The translations under genes and the position numbers were made by a program. From positions 1-48,692 of the forward strand of contig JAQUPG010000011.1 of NCBI GenBank assembly GCA_028716725.1: 48,692 nucleotides of DNA, given 5' to 3'. The notes below the pieces were generated by a model. That model was not told the DNA's origin, searched no databases, and saw only the letters and a list, made by a program, of their open reading frames with translations. The stretch is from Patescibacteria group bacterium (lineage in GTDB: Bacteria > Patescibacteriota > Patescibacteriia > Patescibacteriales > JAQTRU01). Shown here one piece after another: positions 15,472 through 23,359 of this stretch (positions within the stretch are counted from its first letter, which is position 1; the number at the start of each line of letters is the position of its first letter).

Positions 15472-15567
15472 ATGGTCTGCTCCTCATGGAAATTTGTCCT
15501 CGACGGCATGGGGAAAACTATCTTTTCACAAGCAGATCCCCCCGGAGCGCGGATTTTTTCTCGCTAA
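15472..15567 (+). CDS. Possible 31-residue peptide
   Basis: ATG 15472 lies 7 bases after GAGGA in the leader of the 15396 unit. The frame reads MVCSSWKFVLDGMGKTIFSQ and ends after a further 11 residues. Unrecognised; the evidence is position and ribosome site only. Confidence 0.3.
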   Translation: MVCSSWKFVLDGMGKTIFSQADPPGARIFSR

Positions 15568-15787
15568 ACGGGACCATCGGGATCGGTCTCCATGCCATTT
15601 TCAAAAAGGCGTAGGAATCGGGCGGCCCTCTCCATTTGGGCCACGTCAGAACGGGCTTCGTTTTTTTCTGCGGTTATCAAGACATATAAGATTGAAGTAA
15701 GAGAAAGTAATATCTCAGATTGTTGTATAAACGTAACAGTTTTTTTAACCCCCGTTCTCTGCCGACAACCTATGCCTTGCATCAAAA

Positions 15788-15826
15788 GGGAAGCTTCTTT
15801 CCTCATCAGAAGCTTCCCTCTTTTTT
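15788..15826. terminator. Bidirectional-looking terminator
   Basis: GGGAAGCTTCT (15788-15798) pairs perfectly with AGAAGCTTCCC (15808-15818), followed by seven T on the plus strand and preceded by AAAA, which gives a weaker T run on the minus strand. It ends the plus unit and may end the Xer transcript coming from the right. Confidence 0.8.
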
Positions 15827-15843
15827 ATTCTCAAATTTCTTAT

Positions 15844-16806
15844 TTACTTTTTTAAATTCTTCCCGCTGTGGAGCCGGCGGTGGACATCGCGAAGCTGCTT
15901 ATTGGTAACATGAGTGTAGATTTGCGTCGTAGCGATATTGCGGTGGCCTAAAAATTCCTGGACTAAGCGCAAATCAACGCCCTGGGTAAGTAAGTCTGTG
16001 GCAAAAGAGTGCCTAATGGTGTGGGGCGTAGCCATTACGGGCAGGCCGGCGATTTTCACGTATTTTTTTACAATATCTTCAATGCTTTTGGCGGTTAAGC
16101 GCCTGGATTTATCGGTTTTGGCAATACCCGGCTTATAGTTAACAAACAGGGCTTCATCCATATCCTGCCTTTTTTCTAGGTATTGCCTTAAGGCGTCAAT
16201 CGCCCTTTGAGAAAAATAAACGGTCCTGACTTTATTGCCCTTGCCCAAAATAGAAATTTCCAAATCAGCCGTAGAGTTTTTAATCCGCAATTGGTCGCGG
16301 TTTAAACTTATCAATTCCGCTACCCTAAGGCCGGTAGAAAAAAAGGTTTCTAAAATCGCCCGGTCCCTTAGGCCGATGGCGGTTTTTTTATCAGGAGCAA
16401 GAAGCAGGCGCTCAACCTGGTCTAAGTTTAAAAATTTTATTTCTTTGTCCGCTTTGTCCCGGGCCAGCTTAATTTTAGTAGGGGAGAGGGAAGTGATGTT
16501 CTTTTCCACGAAAAATTCCAATAAGGAGCGCAGGGCGATTAAATAATAATTCTGCGTGGTTTTTTTTAAAGATTTTTTCGTCCGCGGGTCAATATGCCGG
16601 GCTAAAAAAATTCTGTATTTAGAGATATGAAGAGGGGAGAGGGCGTTCGGTTTTAAGCCGGTCAGGTTGCTTTCCTTTAACCATTTAAAAAATTTATTTA
16701 AAAAGCGGGTATAGTTCTCCTGCGTTTTAGCCGAAAGCCCCTTCTCTATTTCCGAATAGTCGAGAAAATCATTTAGATATTCTATTATGGGTTTATTCTT
16801 TTCCAT
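15844..16806 (-). CDS. xerC: Xer-type tyrosine recombinase
   Basis: Site-specific recombinase that resolves chromosome dimers at dif. The 320-residue protein has a SAM-like N-terminal DNA-binding domain (5-105) and a complete catalytic set: R161 in TGLRVAEL, K189, H262 and R265 in PHTIRHSF, H288 in LGHRN and Y297. It lacks the extra helix of integron integrases. ATG 16806 gives the normal length; an in-frame TTG at 16857 is less likely. Patescibacteria often have a single Xer, so XerC or XerD cannot be told apart. A dif-like site lies just behind its start. Confidence 0.9.
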   Translation of the reverse strand: MEKNKPIIEYLNDFLDYSEIEKGLSAKTQENYTRFLNKFFKWLKESNLTGLKPNALSPLHISKYRIFLARHIDPRTKKSLKKTTQNYYLIALRSLLEFFVEKNITSLSPTKIKLARDKADKEIKFLNLDQVERLLLAPDKKTAIGLRDRAILETFFSTGLRVAELISLNRDQLRIKNSTADLEISILGKGNKVRTVYFSQRAIDALRQYLEKRQDMDEALFVNYKPGIAKTDKSRRLTAKSIEDIVKKYVKIAGLPVMATPHTIRHSFATDLLTQGVDLRLVQEFLGHRNIATTQIYTHVTNKQLRDVHRRLHSGKNLKK

Positions 16807-16858
16807 ATTGGGGGAGAGGACGAGGCGATCTTTTTGGCCTTGTTTAGTATATAACAAT

Positions 16859-16886
16859 ACTTCGCATAATGTAGATTAATTAACCT
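16859..16886. other. Candidate dif site next to xer
   Basis: ACTTCGCATAATGTAGATTA (16859-16878) and the next eight bases fit the left arm and centre of bacterial dif consensus (CGCATAATGTA is identical to E. coli dif), while the right arm fits poorly. A complementary CTACATTAT lies at about 16892-16900, so the site also forms a hairpin with the Xer promoter region. Confidence 0.4.
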
Positions 16887-16966
16887 ATAGCCTACATTAT
16901 ACCTTTTGCCCGGCGCTGGCAAGGCCCCCTTATAATTAATTTTAGTCCTTGCCGCCGCTTTATCCT

Positions 16967-17110
16967 TTAAGTAATCGTTAATCCCATTATATTTATTTCC
17001 GGCATGAATAATAATAGAATTTTTAAGAATACCAGAAAGATTCCGACAAAAACGAGGCCATAGACCAAGGCGGCCAGGATAAATAAGAATCTAAATATCT
17101 TCTCGTCCAT
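16967..17110 (-). CDS. Small single-pass membrane protein, 47 aa
   Basis: Hand-translated frame starting MDEKIFRFLFILAALVYGLV, followed by an unbroken hydrophobic stretch to about residue 36, then a short tail. It lies between ftsQ and xer on their strand. It has no strong ribosome site; a repeat of the CCCGCACCTTT family begins 11 bases behind its start. Hydrophobicity is the main support. The rest of 16807-17384 holds the dif-like site, this repeat and a palindrome. Confidence 0.45.
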   Translation of the reverse strand: MDEKIFRFLFILAALVYGLVFVGIFLVFLKILLLFMPEINIMGLTIT

Positions 17111-17120
17111 AGGTTTGTAA

Positions 17121-17198
17121 AATTTATCCCGCACCTTTACCCAATACTTAATTGATTTGTTGCCAGTAATATTTGTTGATAAAGGTGCGGGATAAATT
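17121..17198. repeat. Terminal-inverted-repeat element, copy 1 (CCCGCACCTTT family)
   Basis: Perfect 19-bp arms: AATTTATCCCGCACCTTTA (17121-17139) and its complement (17180-17198) around 40 AT-rich bases. Relatives: 20728-20794, 31046-31108, 37437-37541, 39200-39240. Confidence 0.85.
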
Positions 17199-17240
17199 TA
17201 TAATTTAATGATTTATTTATAATTTAAGTTTTTTACATTG

Positions 17241-17260
17241 AGACGAACGGCCGTTCGTCT
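17241..17260. repeat. Perfect 20-bp palindrome
   Basis: AGACGAACGGCCGTTCGTCT is its own complement and is followed by TTTTC on the plus strand. It lies 125 bases past the ftsQ stop. It could be a hairpin terminator or a dyad for a DNA-binding protein. Confidence 0.55.
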
Positions 17261-17384
17261 TTTCATTATTTATAATTCAAATTTTTTACTTTAGGATAGT
17301 TTCTCCCATTAAGTTTAACAGCTGCTTACCTTTACTTTATAATTTTTGGCTAATTTTAGATATTTTTGCTAAGATTAGCAAAAT

Positions 17385-18281
17385 TTATCGATAATAAACC
17401 CGGTCTCCGTACCTTAAGTCTATATAGCTTTTGTTTTTAAAATCGTCCTTTAGTGTCTCCCCTTTTATGGTTAATAATTTTCTTATTTGTTTTTCCTGGT
17501 CTTCATCGGTGTTGAAGTATACGGTCGGGCCTTCGGCTAAAACCATCTTTACCGTATTGGCATCCTTGTCTATTATAAATTTTTCAATAGCCAAACCCTC
17601 AAAATTTCCTCCCGCCTCCCCTGCTCCGGTTTTCTCAGCCGAAAAGCTATTGGAGAGATTTATAATATAATTTATATAGTTTTCATTGATATCAATTCTG
17701 CCCAATCCGGCGCCGGAATCATTAATTATTTTCCCGTCGCCCTGGTTCTGAATTATCGGATATTTTTTTTGTTTAATCTCAAGGGGGCTTACCTCATTTA
17801 TCAGATAGCCGTCGATATCGGCGTAGTAATATCTTTCCCCTTCGCACCAGATAAAAGCGTATGATTTTTCCTGGATATCAATTATTAAGGCATGAGGGGG
17901 GTCTTTCTTAATGGTTAATTTTTCGAAAGAATAACTTTTTTCTAATTTTTTTTTGACTCCGTTTTTACTGAAGGCCAAAATATTTTTTTGCGGAAAAAAT
18001 AAAAATCTTTTTTCACTTGCCTGCTGCCAGGCCAGATTTTCAATTTCTCCCGGCGGGATTCTGATTGCCCCCGTAACGGTTATATTATTGATTGAAAAAA
18101 CGGCCTGAGAGAAAATAAGCCAAATCAGCCCGCCGGCCAATATTAAAATCAGAAGAGCTGTCAATTTTTTCTTTCCCGACCAGTGGCCGGAAAAGCTTAT
18201 TCTCTTTTTTCGCCGGCGGTGAAAGAACGGATTAGCCAGGTTTTTGTCGTAATAATCAATTTTTTTCCTCCTTTTATACAT
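17385..18281 (-). CDS. ftsQ: FtsQ/DivIB-type division protein
   Basis: Membrane-anchored divisome protein. A basic cytoplasmic tail (KRRKK, HRRRKKR) precedes one membrane segment (about residues 40-58, LTALLILILAGGLIWLIF), a POTRA domain (about 62-133, FSINNITVTGAIRIPPGEI) and an extracellular FtsQ domain. At 298 residues it has the usual length. ATG 18281 follows a TTG alternative at 18287. It lies downstream of ddl, as in many dcw clusters, though about 160 bases of repeat-bearing sequence separate them. Confidence 0.8.
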   Translation of the reverse strand: MYKRRKKIDYYDKNLANPFFHRRRKKRISFSGHWSGKKKLTALLILILAGGLIWLIFSQAVFSINNITVTGAIRIPPGEIENLAWQQASEKRFLFFPQKNILAFSKNGVKKKLEKSYSFEKLTIKKDPPHALIIDIQEKSYAFIWCEGERYYYADIDGYLINEVSPLEIKQKKYPIIQNQGDGKIINDSGAGLGRIDINENYINYIINLSNSFSAEKTGAGEAGGNFEGLAIEKFIIDKDANTVKMVLAEGPTVYFNTDEDQEKQIRKLLTIKGETLKDDFKNKSYIDLRYGDRVYYR

Positions 18282-18326
18282 GTTCAATGCGTTCGTTAAT
18301 TTTTAAACCCTTAGATGAACCATTAA

Positions 18327-18437
18327 TACGAATGCCTCGGTGATTTTTAAATGTTTTCAGAGGGATGCGAATGCTACGAATTATTATTTATAGCATTCGC
18401 AATTTATATTATTAGTATCATTCGTATACATTCGTAT
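18327..18437. repeat. ACGAATGC-type repeat cluster
   Basis: Contains TACGAATGCC, the inverted pair GCGAATGCT (18367-18375) and AGCATTCGC (18392-18400), and several ATTCGTATA units. Related to 6756-6784. It fills the ddl-ftsQ gap. Confidence 0.6.
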
Positions 18438-18445
18438 ATTAGTAT

Positions 18446-19378
18446 CTATAATGCTTGGCTGATTAGCTTATCTAAGAATTTAGAGAAGGGCAGGCCGGCG
18501 GCCTTGGCCGCTTGCGGTACTAAAGAAGTGGCGGTCATGCCCGGGATCGTATTTATTTCTAAAAAACAAAGCTTATCGCTCCCCTTTTGCCAGATAAAAT
18601 CAACCCGGGCTAAATCTTTGCAGCCAATGGCCTTATAAGCGGCCAGGGCCTGGCTTTGGGCTTCTGCCCTGATTCTGGCGGGGATTTTAGCCGGGCACAC
18701 TTCTTCGCTGCCTCCGACTTCGTATTTGGCCCTATAATCAAACCAGGTGGAAACTTTAGGAATTATCTCAATCACTGGCAAGGCGCGAGGCGGGTTATTG
18801 CCCATAACCGGTACGGTTAATTCCCTTCCCTTTATAAATTTTTCCAGGAGCACTTCCCTATCGTATCGGAAAGCAGTGCGTATCCCCTCTTCAAGCTCTT
18901 TCTTGGTTTTGGCAATGGACATGCCGACAGACGAGCCGAGTTCAGACGGCTTAACGACTATGGGCAGGGACAATTTTTTTATAATTTTATCTAAACTATA
19001 TTTTTCATTTTTTCTGATTAAAATATCAGGAGCCATCAGTATTCCCTCTTTGCCGGCAATTACCTTGGTTTTATATTTATTCATGGCCAAGGCGCTGGCC
19101 AAACAGCCGGAGAATAAATAAGGAATGCCTAAAATATCAAGCAATCCCTGCAGTTTTCCGTCTTCGCCAAAAGGGCCGTGCAGGGCCGGAAATATTAAAT
19201 CAAATTTTTTCTTCAAAGCGTCGCTAAAAAATTTCCCTAGATTATTTTTCGGGTCAAACTTAAAAATCTGATATTTCTCTTTATCAAGCGCTTTGTAAAT
19301 TTGTTCTCCCGTTTTTAAGGAAATCTCCCTCTCCCCTCCCCGCCCTCCGGAAAGCAAAGCGATTTTTATTTTTGGCAT
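18446..19378 (-). CDS. ddl: D-alanine--D-alanine ligase
   Basis: ATP-grasp ligase making D-Ala-D-Ala for peptidoglycan. At 310 residues the length is normal. SGGRGGEREISLKTG at the N-terminus, LHGPFGEDGKLQGLLD, VKPSELGSSVG and the metal-binding end EINTIPGMT are all present. It precedes ftsQ on the same strand. Directly upstream lies a gene unit bounded by inverted repeats (19392-19762), whose left arm is only about 15 bases from the ddl start, so that unit may alter ddl expression. Confidence 0.96.
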   Translation of the reverse strand: MPKIKIALLSGGRGGEREISLKTGEQIYKALDKEKYQIFKFDPKNNLGKFFSDALKKKFDLIFPALHGPFGEDGKLQGLLDILGIPYLFSGCLASALAMNKYKTKVIAGKEGILMAPDILIRKNEKYSLDKIIKKLSLPIVVKPSELGSSVGMSIAKTKKELEEGIRTAFRYDREVLLEKFIKGRELTVPVMGNNPPRALPVIEIIPKVSTWFDYRAKYEVGGSEEVCPAKIPARIRAEAQSQALAAYKAIGCKDLARVDFIWQKGSDKLCFLEINTIPGMTATSLVPQAAKAAGLPFSKFLDKLISQAL

Positions 19379-19391
19379 ATTTATTTTAGTT

Positions 19392-19762
19392 TTAAGGATT
19401 TTGGAAGCAAGAGAGATATTTTCTTGCCTCCTAAAAATTAATCGATAATTTGTACGAATTCTATCGGCTCGCCATTTTTTCCCTTTAATAACATAAGATC
19501 TTTCTCGGAATTACAGCAATCCCCTTTCCCCGAGGGTGGTGTGTGCTTAAGCAGTCTTCCATCCACTTTCTTTCCGCTTATGTGCTTTAGGGCCAGTGAT
19601 GCATTTCGTCCGCAAGCAGGGCAGATAACAGGAGGCGCTCCACCCATTCTGGTATAAGCCATCCACCCTAATTTTTTAACTGCTATTCTCCTTTTCACAA
19701 CTACCTCCTTGTTTGTAATTTTTAAAAACGTGCGTGAAATATCTCTCTTCCAAAATCCTTAA
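19392..19762 (-). mobile_element. Inverted-repeat-bounded single-gene cassette
   Basis: The left arm TTAAGGATTTTGGAAG + CAAGAGAGATATTTTC (19392-19423) and the complementary right arm (19736-19762, which as complement reads TTAAGGATTTTGGAAGAGAG and onward) match except for a 4-base and a 1-base insertion in the left arm. They enclose one gene (19438-19698). Both outer ends read TTAA. There is no transposase, so if mobile it would need one in trans. The arms could alternatively be a transcript hairpin. Confidence 0.6.
19438..19698 (-). CDS. Small zinc-ribbon-like hypothetical protein, 86 aa
   Basis: Basic N-terminus (MKRRIAVKKLGWMAYTRMGG) followed by CPAC and a later CC pair (GDCCNSEKD), which could form one zinc site. 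I do not recognise the family. The GTG start at 19698 is supported by AAGGAGG a few bases upstream. It is enclosed by 27-32 bp inverted repeats between an HD-domain gene and ddl. Confidence 0.6.
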   Translation of the reverse strand: MKRRIAVKKLGWMAYTRMGGAPPVICPACGRNASLALKHISGKKVDGRLLKHTPPSGKGDCCNSEKDLMLLKGKNGEPIEFVQIID

Positions 19763-19772
19763 ATATTTTATT

Positions 19773-20339
19773 TTATATATTTATAGAATCAGAGATGAAC
19801 TTTTTAAATATTTTATAATACTCATTTAGTTCGTTTTTGCAGATTTCAAGGGAAAGAATATTATGTTTTTCCTCTAATTTTTTCTCCATTTGGTTCAGGC
19901 AATCAGAAAAATTATCATATCTTTTACCCAATAATGTTAAATAGGCGAAGAATCCTTTAGGATGAATAAAACGATAACAATCAGCATTGGCGCAGATTTC
20001 CGCCTCAATGCATTCAAACGGCACATTTTTATGGTGGGCTTCTATGCAGTTAATAATTTTTCTCATTGTTAAGTTATCAATATTAAATTTTTTCAGAAAT
20101 TCTTTTGCCGCTTCCGCGCTCATCTGGACATGTTCAGCCAGCTTATTTTCTTTTAAGGCCTGGCCCAATTTTAAATCCATTAAATACACGCCAACCCGGG
20201 TTATGGTTTTGTCTGCCCCCAATTTGCTCGCTAGTTCAATAGCTTTTTTTTCGGAAATTTCAAAATGAGTCAGAACGGGAGTCCCGAATTTTTTGATTTC
20301 AGATAGAGCATATTTTTTTGATTTTTCTATAAGTTCCAT
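19773..20339 (-). CDS. HD-domain-like protein with altered metal motif
   Basis: 188 residues with the overall layout of an HD phosphohydrolase: H (THFEISEKKAIELASKL), a motif where HD is expected but YLMDL is found, EAHHKN and a late ANADCYRF. The His of the HD pair is missing, so catalysis is doubtful or uses another ligand. Similar short HD proteins act on nucleotides or are of unknown role. Two other HD proteins lie nearby (22642, 23818), but sequences differ. Confidence 0.65.
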   Translation of the reverse strand: MELIEKSKKYALSEIKKFGTPVLTHFEISEKKAIELASKLGADKTITRVGVYLMDLKLGQALKENKLAEHVQMSAEAAKEFLKKFNIDNLTMRKIINCIEAHHKNVPFECIEAEICANADCYRFIHPKGFFAYLTLLGKRYDNFSDCLNQMEKKLEEKHNILSLEICKNELNEYYKIFKKFISDSINI

Positions 20340-20357
20340 TTATTGATAAATTAAATT

Positions 20358-21332
20358 TTATTCTATTTCTAAAACATCAATCACTGGCGGCATTAAGAAT
20401 CTGAATGGCAATCCGGCCATGCCCAGTCCGGCCGTGATAAAAACCTTAGTGCCCCGGAATTCCCGCAAGCCCTTATCAAAATCGCGTTTCATTAGGGCAA
20501 TGTATTTATAAGCGTATTTATAAAAAGGATAAATTCGAACTTGCCCGCCGTGGGTATGCCCGCAAATAACCAAATCCATATCATAAGACGGGAATTCATA
20601 AACCGCATCGGGGTTATGAGTTAAAATTATATTAAGGCTACTCCCGGAAATATTTTTTATTAAACTATAATCGGGCTGCCTGGTTTCAAAATCGCTCAGG
20701 CCGATTAGTTTAATCCCCTGCCCTTTTATCCCGCACCTTTCCTGAATATCCCGTCCCGCTTTTTGGAGGAACACCCTACTAAAAGGTGCGGGATTTATTT
20801 TTATCTCTTCGGTTTTATCATCAATAACTCTAATTCCACATTTTGATAAAACTTCTGTTAATTTTCCGGAAACGTCTTTTTCATATTGGCTGCCGCAGTC
20901 GTGGTTGCCTAAGACGGCGAAAACCGGGCTAGATAAATTTTTTAAACCGGTTAGATCTTTTTCTATTTTATTTTCGGGCAAATGCCAAGTGAAATCTCCC
21001 GGAATAAGGATAAGGTCGGGATTCAGCCCGTTTAATTTTTTTACGGCTTTTGCCAATAATCTCTTTTTAGTAAAAAGGCCGATATGAATGTCGGAAATTA
21101 TGGCAATTTTTAAGGGTGCTATTTCGTTTTTAGTTAATTTTATCCGGTGGCGTTTTATTCTTATGATATTGGGTTCAAGAAAACGGGCATAAAGAAAAAG
21201 AAGGCAAGCCAGAATCAGAAAAATTCCAATCGGTTTATCTAACCCGTTGTATGGCCAGATTAAATAAGCTAAGAAAAAAATGACCAAATAACTAAAGTAG
21301 AAAGCGGCTACGCCGATAATCGTTAAAATCAT
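20358..21332 (-). CDS. Membrane-anchored metallophosphoesterase
   Basis: Calcineurin-like phosphoesterase of 324 residues. Two N-terminal membrane segments (about 3-27 and 33-50) precede the metal motifs SDIHIG, GDFTW, GNHDC, LTHNPD and GHTHGG. The family (YkuE/YaeI type) hydrolyses phosphate esters such as UDP-sugar-lipid products at the membrane. About 27 residues (NPAPFSRVFLQKAGRD and onward) between ILDD-like and GIKLIGL strands are encoded by a copy of the CCCGCACCTTT element and are not part of the family core. It lies 2 bases after serS. Confidence 0.88.
   Translation of the reverse strand: MILTIIGVAAFYFSYLVIFFLAYLIWPYNGLDKPIGIFLILACLLFLYARFLEPNIIRIKRHRIKLTKNEIAPLKIAIISDIHIGLFTKKRLLAKAVKKLNGLNPDLILIPGDFTWHLPENKIEKDLTGLKNLSSPVFAVLGNHDCGSQYEKDVSGKLTEVLSKCGIRVIDDKTEEIKINPAPFSRVFLQKAGRDIQERCGIKGQGIKLIGLSDFETRQPDYSLIKNISGSSLNIILTHNPDAVYEFPSYDMDLVICGHTHGGQVRIYPFYKYAYKYIALMKRDFDKGLREFRGTKVFITAGLGMAGLPFRFLMPPVIDVLEIE
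20728..20794. repeat. Terminal-inverted-repeat element, copy 2, inside a coding region
   Basis: ATCCCGCACCTTT (20728-20740) and AAAGGTGCGGGAT (20782-20794) are perfect 13-bp arms within the metallophosphoesterase frame; the 67-bp element is read through without a stop. Confidence 0.85.
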
Positions 21333-21334
21333 AC

Positions 21335-22600
21335 CTATTTCCTTTTTATAACTTTCATTTTTCCGGGCAGATATTTTCTTAAGACTTTTGGAATAATAAC
21401 CGAACCGTCAGCTTGCTGAAAGTTTTCTAAAATAACCAAGGGCACGCGGCTGGAAGTGATAGCGGTGCCGTTTAAGGTATGGACATATTCGGTTTGGCCG
21501 CTTTTGGTTTTATATTTTATATTCAGGCGCCTGGTCTGATAATCGGTGCAATTGGAACAACTGGTGATTTCTCCCCAGTTATCTTTCATTGGCATCCAGG
21601 CTTCTAGGTCATATTTCCGGTAAGCCGGCCCGCCTAAGTCGCCGGTGCAGATTTCCATCACCCGGAAAGGAATATCCAGCTCTTTATAAATTTCTTTTTC
21701 AATTTCTTTCATCTCCTGGTGCCTTTCTTCCGAGGTTTCCGGTTTAGAAAAAACAAACATTTCCACTTTGCTGAACTGGTGGACGCGGTAAAGGCCGCGG
21801 GATTCTTTGCCATAAGCCCCGGCTTCCTTTCTGAAGCAATGGGAAAAGCCGACGTATTTTATATCCAAATCCTCTTCTCTAAGAGTTTTATTGGCTAAAT
21901 AGCCGCCTAAGGTAATTTCCGCGGTCGCGATTAAGGAAGTGTCTTCGCCTTTTACTTCATAAATCTGCTCTTCATTGCCGCGCGGGTTATAGCCCGTGCC
22001 GTTCATAATAAAGCTTTTAGCTAAATCGGGCGTGGAAAAGGGAGTAAAACCCTTTTTTACCAGTTTTTCCAAGGCAAATTGGATTAAAGCGAATTCCAGC
22101 AGAGCCAGTTCGTTTTTTAAGTAGAAAAACCCGGCTCCAGAAACCTGGGCCGCGGTTTCAAAATCAAGGACATCTAATTCTTTACCTAAAGTTACATGGT
22201 CTTTTGGGGTAAATTTGAATTTAGTCGGCTCCCCTATTCTTTCGATTTCCTTGTTTTCCGAATCATCTTTGCCAATCGGCGTGGCCGGATGATAAAGATT
22301 TGGAACTTTTTCCATTAAATCCTGGTACTGGCTTTCAATTTCTTCGGATTTTTTTTCTAAGTCGGCAATTTCTTCCTTAAGCTTCTTCCCCTCTTCAATC
22401 TGGGCCGGCGCAGGCTTGCCTCCCTTAGCCGCGGCCGCCAATTCGTTGCGTTTTGTCCTCAGCTCGTCAATTTTTCTCTGGCTTTCTCTTCTGGCTTCGT
22501 CAATTTTAAGCAATTCATCAATATCAACCTTTATATTCTTATTTTTCGCCGCCTCCTTGATTTTAGCCGCGTTGGCGCGGATGAATTTTATATCCAGCAT
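21335..22600 (-). CDS. serS: Seryl-tRNA synthetase
   Basis: Class II synthetase of 421 residues: an N-terminal coiled-coil arm (about 28-105) that grips tRNA-Ser, then the catalytic core with motif 2 around CFRKEAGAYGKESRGLYRVH and motif 3 near NGTAITSSR. Length and order are normal. It is read together with the metallophosphoesterase gene 2 bases downstream. Confidence 0.96.
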   Translation of the reverse strand: MLDIKFIRANAAKIKEAAKNKNIKVDIDELLKIDEARRESQRKIDELRTKRNELAAAAKGGKPAPAQIEEGKKLKEEIADLEKKSEEIESQYQDLMEKVPNLYHPATPIGKDDSENKEIERIGEPTKFKFTPKDHVTLGKELDVLDFETAAQVSGAGFFYLKNELALLEFALIQFALEKLVKKGFTPFSTPDLAKSFIMNGTGYNPRGNEEQIYEVKGEDTSLIATAEITLGGYLANKTLREEDLDIKYVGFSHCFRKEAGAYGKESRGLYRVHQFSKVEMFVFSKPETSEERHQEMKEIEKEIYKELDIPFRVMEICTGDLGGPAYRKYDLEAWMPMKDNWGEITSCSNCTDYQTRRLNIKYKTKSGQTEYVHTLNGTAITSSRVPLVILENFQQADGSVIIPKVLRKYLPGKMKVIKRK

Positions 22601-22641
22601 AATGTTAATTTATAATTAATAATGAAAAATGAATAATTAAT

Positions 22642-23268
22642 TTAAATATCGTATTCTTTTTTCCAGGGAAAGGGGCTTTTCTTAAATTCATTTTTTAATT
22701 CTTTTTTTATCAGCTTAAAAATATTTTTTAACTCCGGAAATTGGTCTGCCTGCTTATTTCCGTAAGCGCCGATTAAATCCGGCGCATCAATTTTATTTTT
22801 ATTTTTAACTTCATTAAAAAATAATATACTCTCTATTTTATCAAGGGTTTTGATAAATTTCGCTTCTCTCGTCTTTCCCGTTTCATATTCAAGCCAAAGA
22901 TTATAAATTTCTTGGCCGATTTTCGGCGGCAAAAGTTTTTTAAACTTTTTCATCGCCCTGGCTTCAAGTTTATTTTTTTCTTCTTTGGTTATTTTTCCGG
23001 CCGCGATTAATCGGAAATCAATATCTCCGGTTATAGCTTCCGGCAAATCATGGACAAGGGCGATTTTTAAGACTTTTAAAATATCCAGATTAGCTTTAAT
23101 CTCTTCGGCGATCACGAAACCCATTAAAGCCAGGCGCCAAGAATGGTCAGCGCTGGAATCGCCGAATTTTTCTTTACATAGATTCTCGCTGAACCGGTAA
23201 GCTTTTTTTAATTCTCCGGCCTGATGGAGAAAATTTAAAATCTGTTTTAAATTTTTATCTTTAGGCAT
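22642..23268 (-). CDS. HD-domain phosphohydrolase (YfbR/HDDC2-like)
   Basis: 208 residues with the expected motifs H..(ADHSWRLAL), HD in ALVHDLPEAITGD, and a late D in KTLDKIESI. The family hydrolyses deoxynucleoside 5'-monophosphates. It lies 41 bases upstream of serS on the same strand. Its start at 23268 overlaps by position the promoter of the divergent unit at 23272. Confidence 0.82.
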   Translation of the reverse strand: MPKDKNLKQILNFLHQAGELKKAYRFSENLCKEKFGDSSADHSWRLALMGFVIAEEIKANLDILKVLKIALVHDLPEAITGDIDFRLIAAGKITKEEKNKLEARAMKKFKKLLPPKIGQEIYNLWLEYETGKTREAKFIKTLDKIESILFFNEVKNKNKIDAPDLIGAYGNKQADQFPELKNIFKLIKKELKNEFKKSPFPWKKEYDI

Positions 23269-23271
23269 TTG

Positions 23272-23300
23272 TTGACAAAAATCGGATGATATAATATTAT
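23272..23300 (+). promoter_or_regulatory. Promoter TTGACA-17-TATTAT
   Basis: TTGACA (23272-23277) and TATTAT (23295-23300). It begins four bases from the start codon of the divergent HD gene. Confidence 0.7.
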
Positions 23301-23359
23301 ATTATATTCCCAAGAAATAAAGTTCATTCTAATTAAACAATCTAACAGGGAGAAATATC

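Larger units (their letters stand above)
15396..15826 (+). ncRNA. Transcription unit of about 430 nt with at most a short ORF
   Basis: Promoter at 15362 and an 11-bp terminator at 15788 define the unit. A 5' hairpin GGATAT/ATATCC occurs at about 15416-15437. The only frame with a ribosome-like site (GAGGA) is 15472-15567. The remaining 220 bases to the terminator hold no supported gene on either strand. It could be a structured RNA or the remains of a gene. Confidence 0.4.

Noticed and set aside
15564-15806. 80-residue minus-strand frame in the orphan unit
   Set aside because: It starts inside the terminator hairpin, has no promoter or ribosome site, and runs against the mapped-looking plus-strand signals.
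18247-18281. Start of FtsQ at an internal ATT after AAAGGAGG
   Set aside because: The AAAGGAGG is explained by the codons of the KRR stretch, and a normal ATG lies just upstream.
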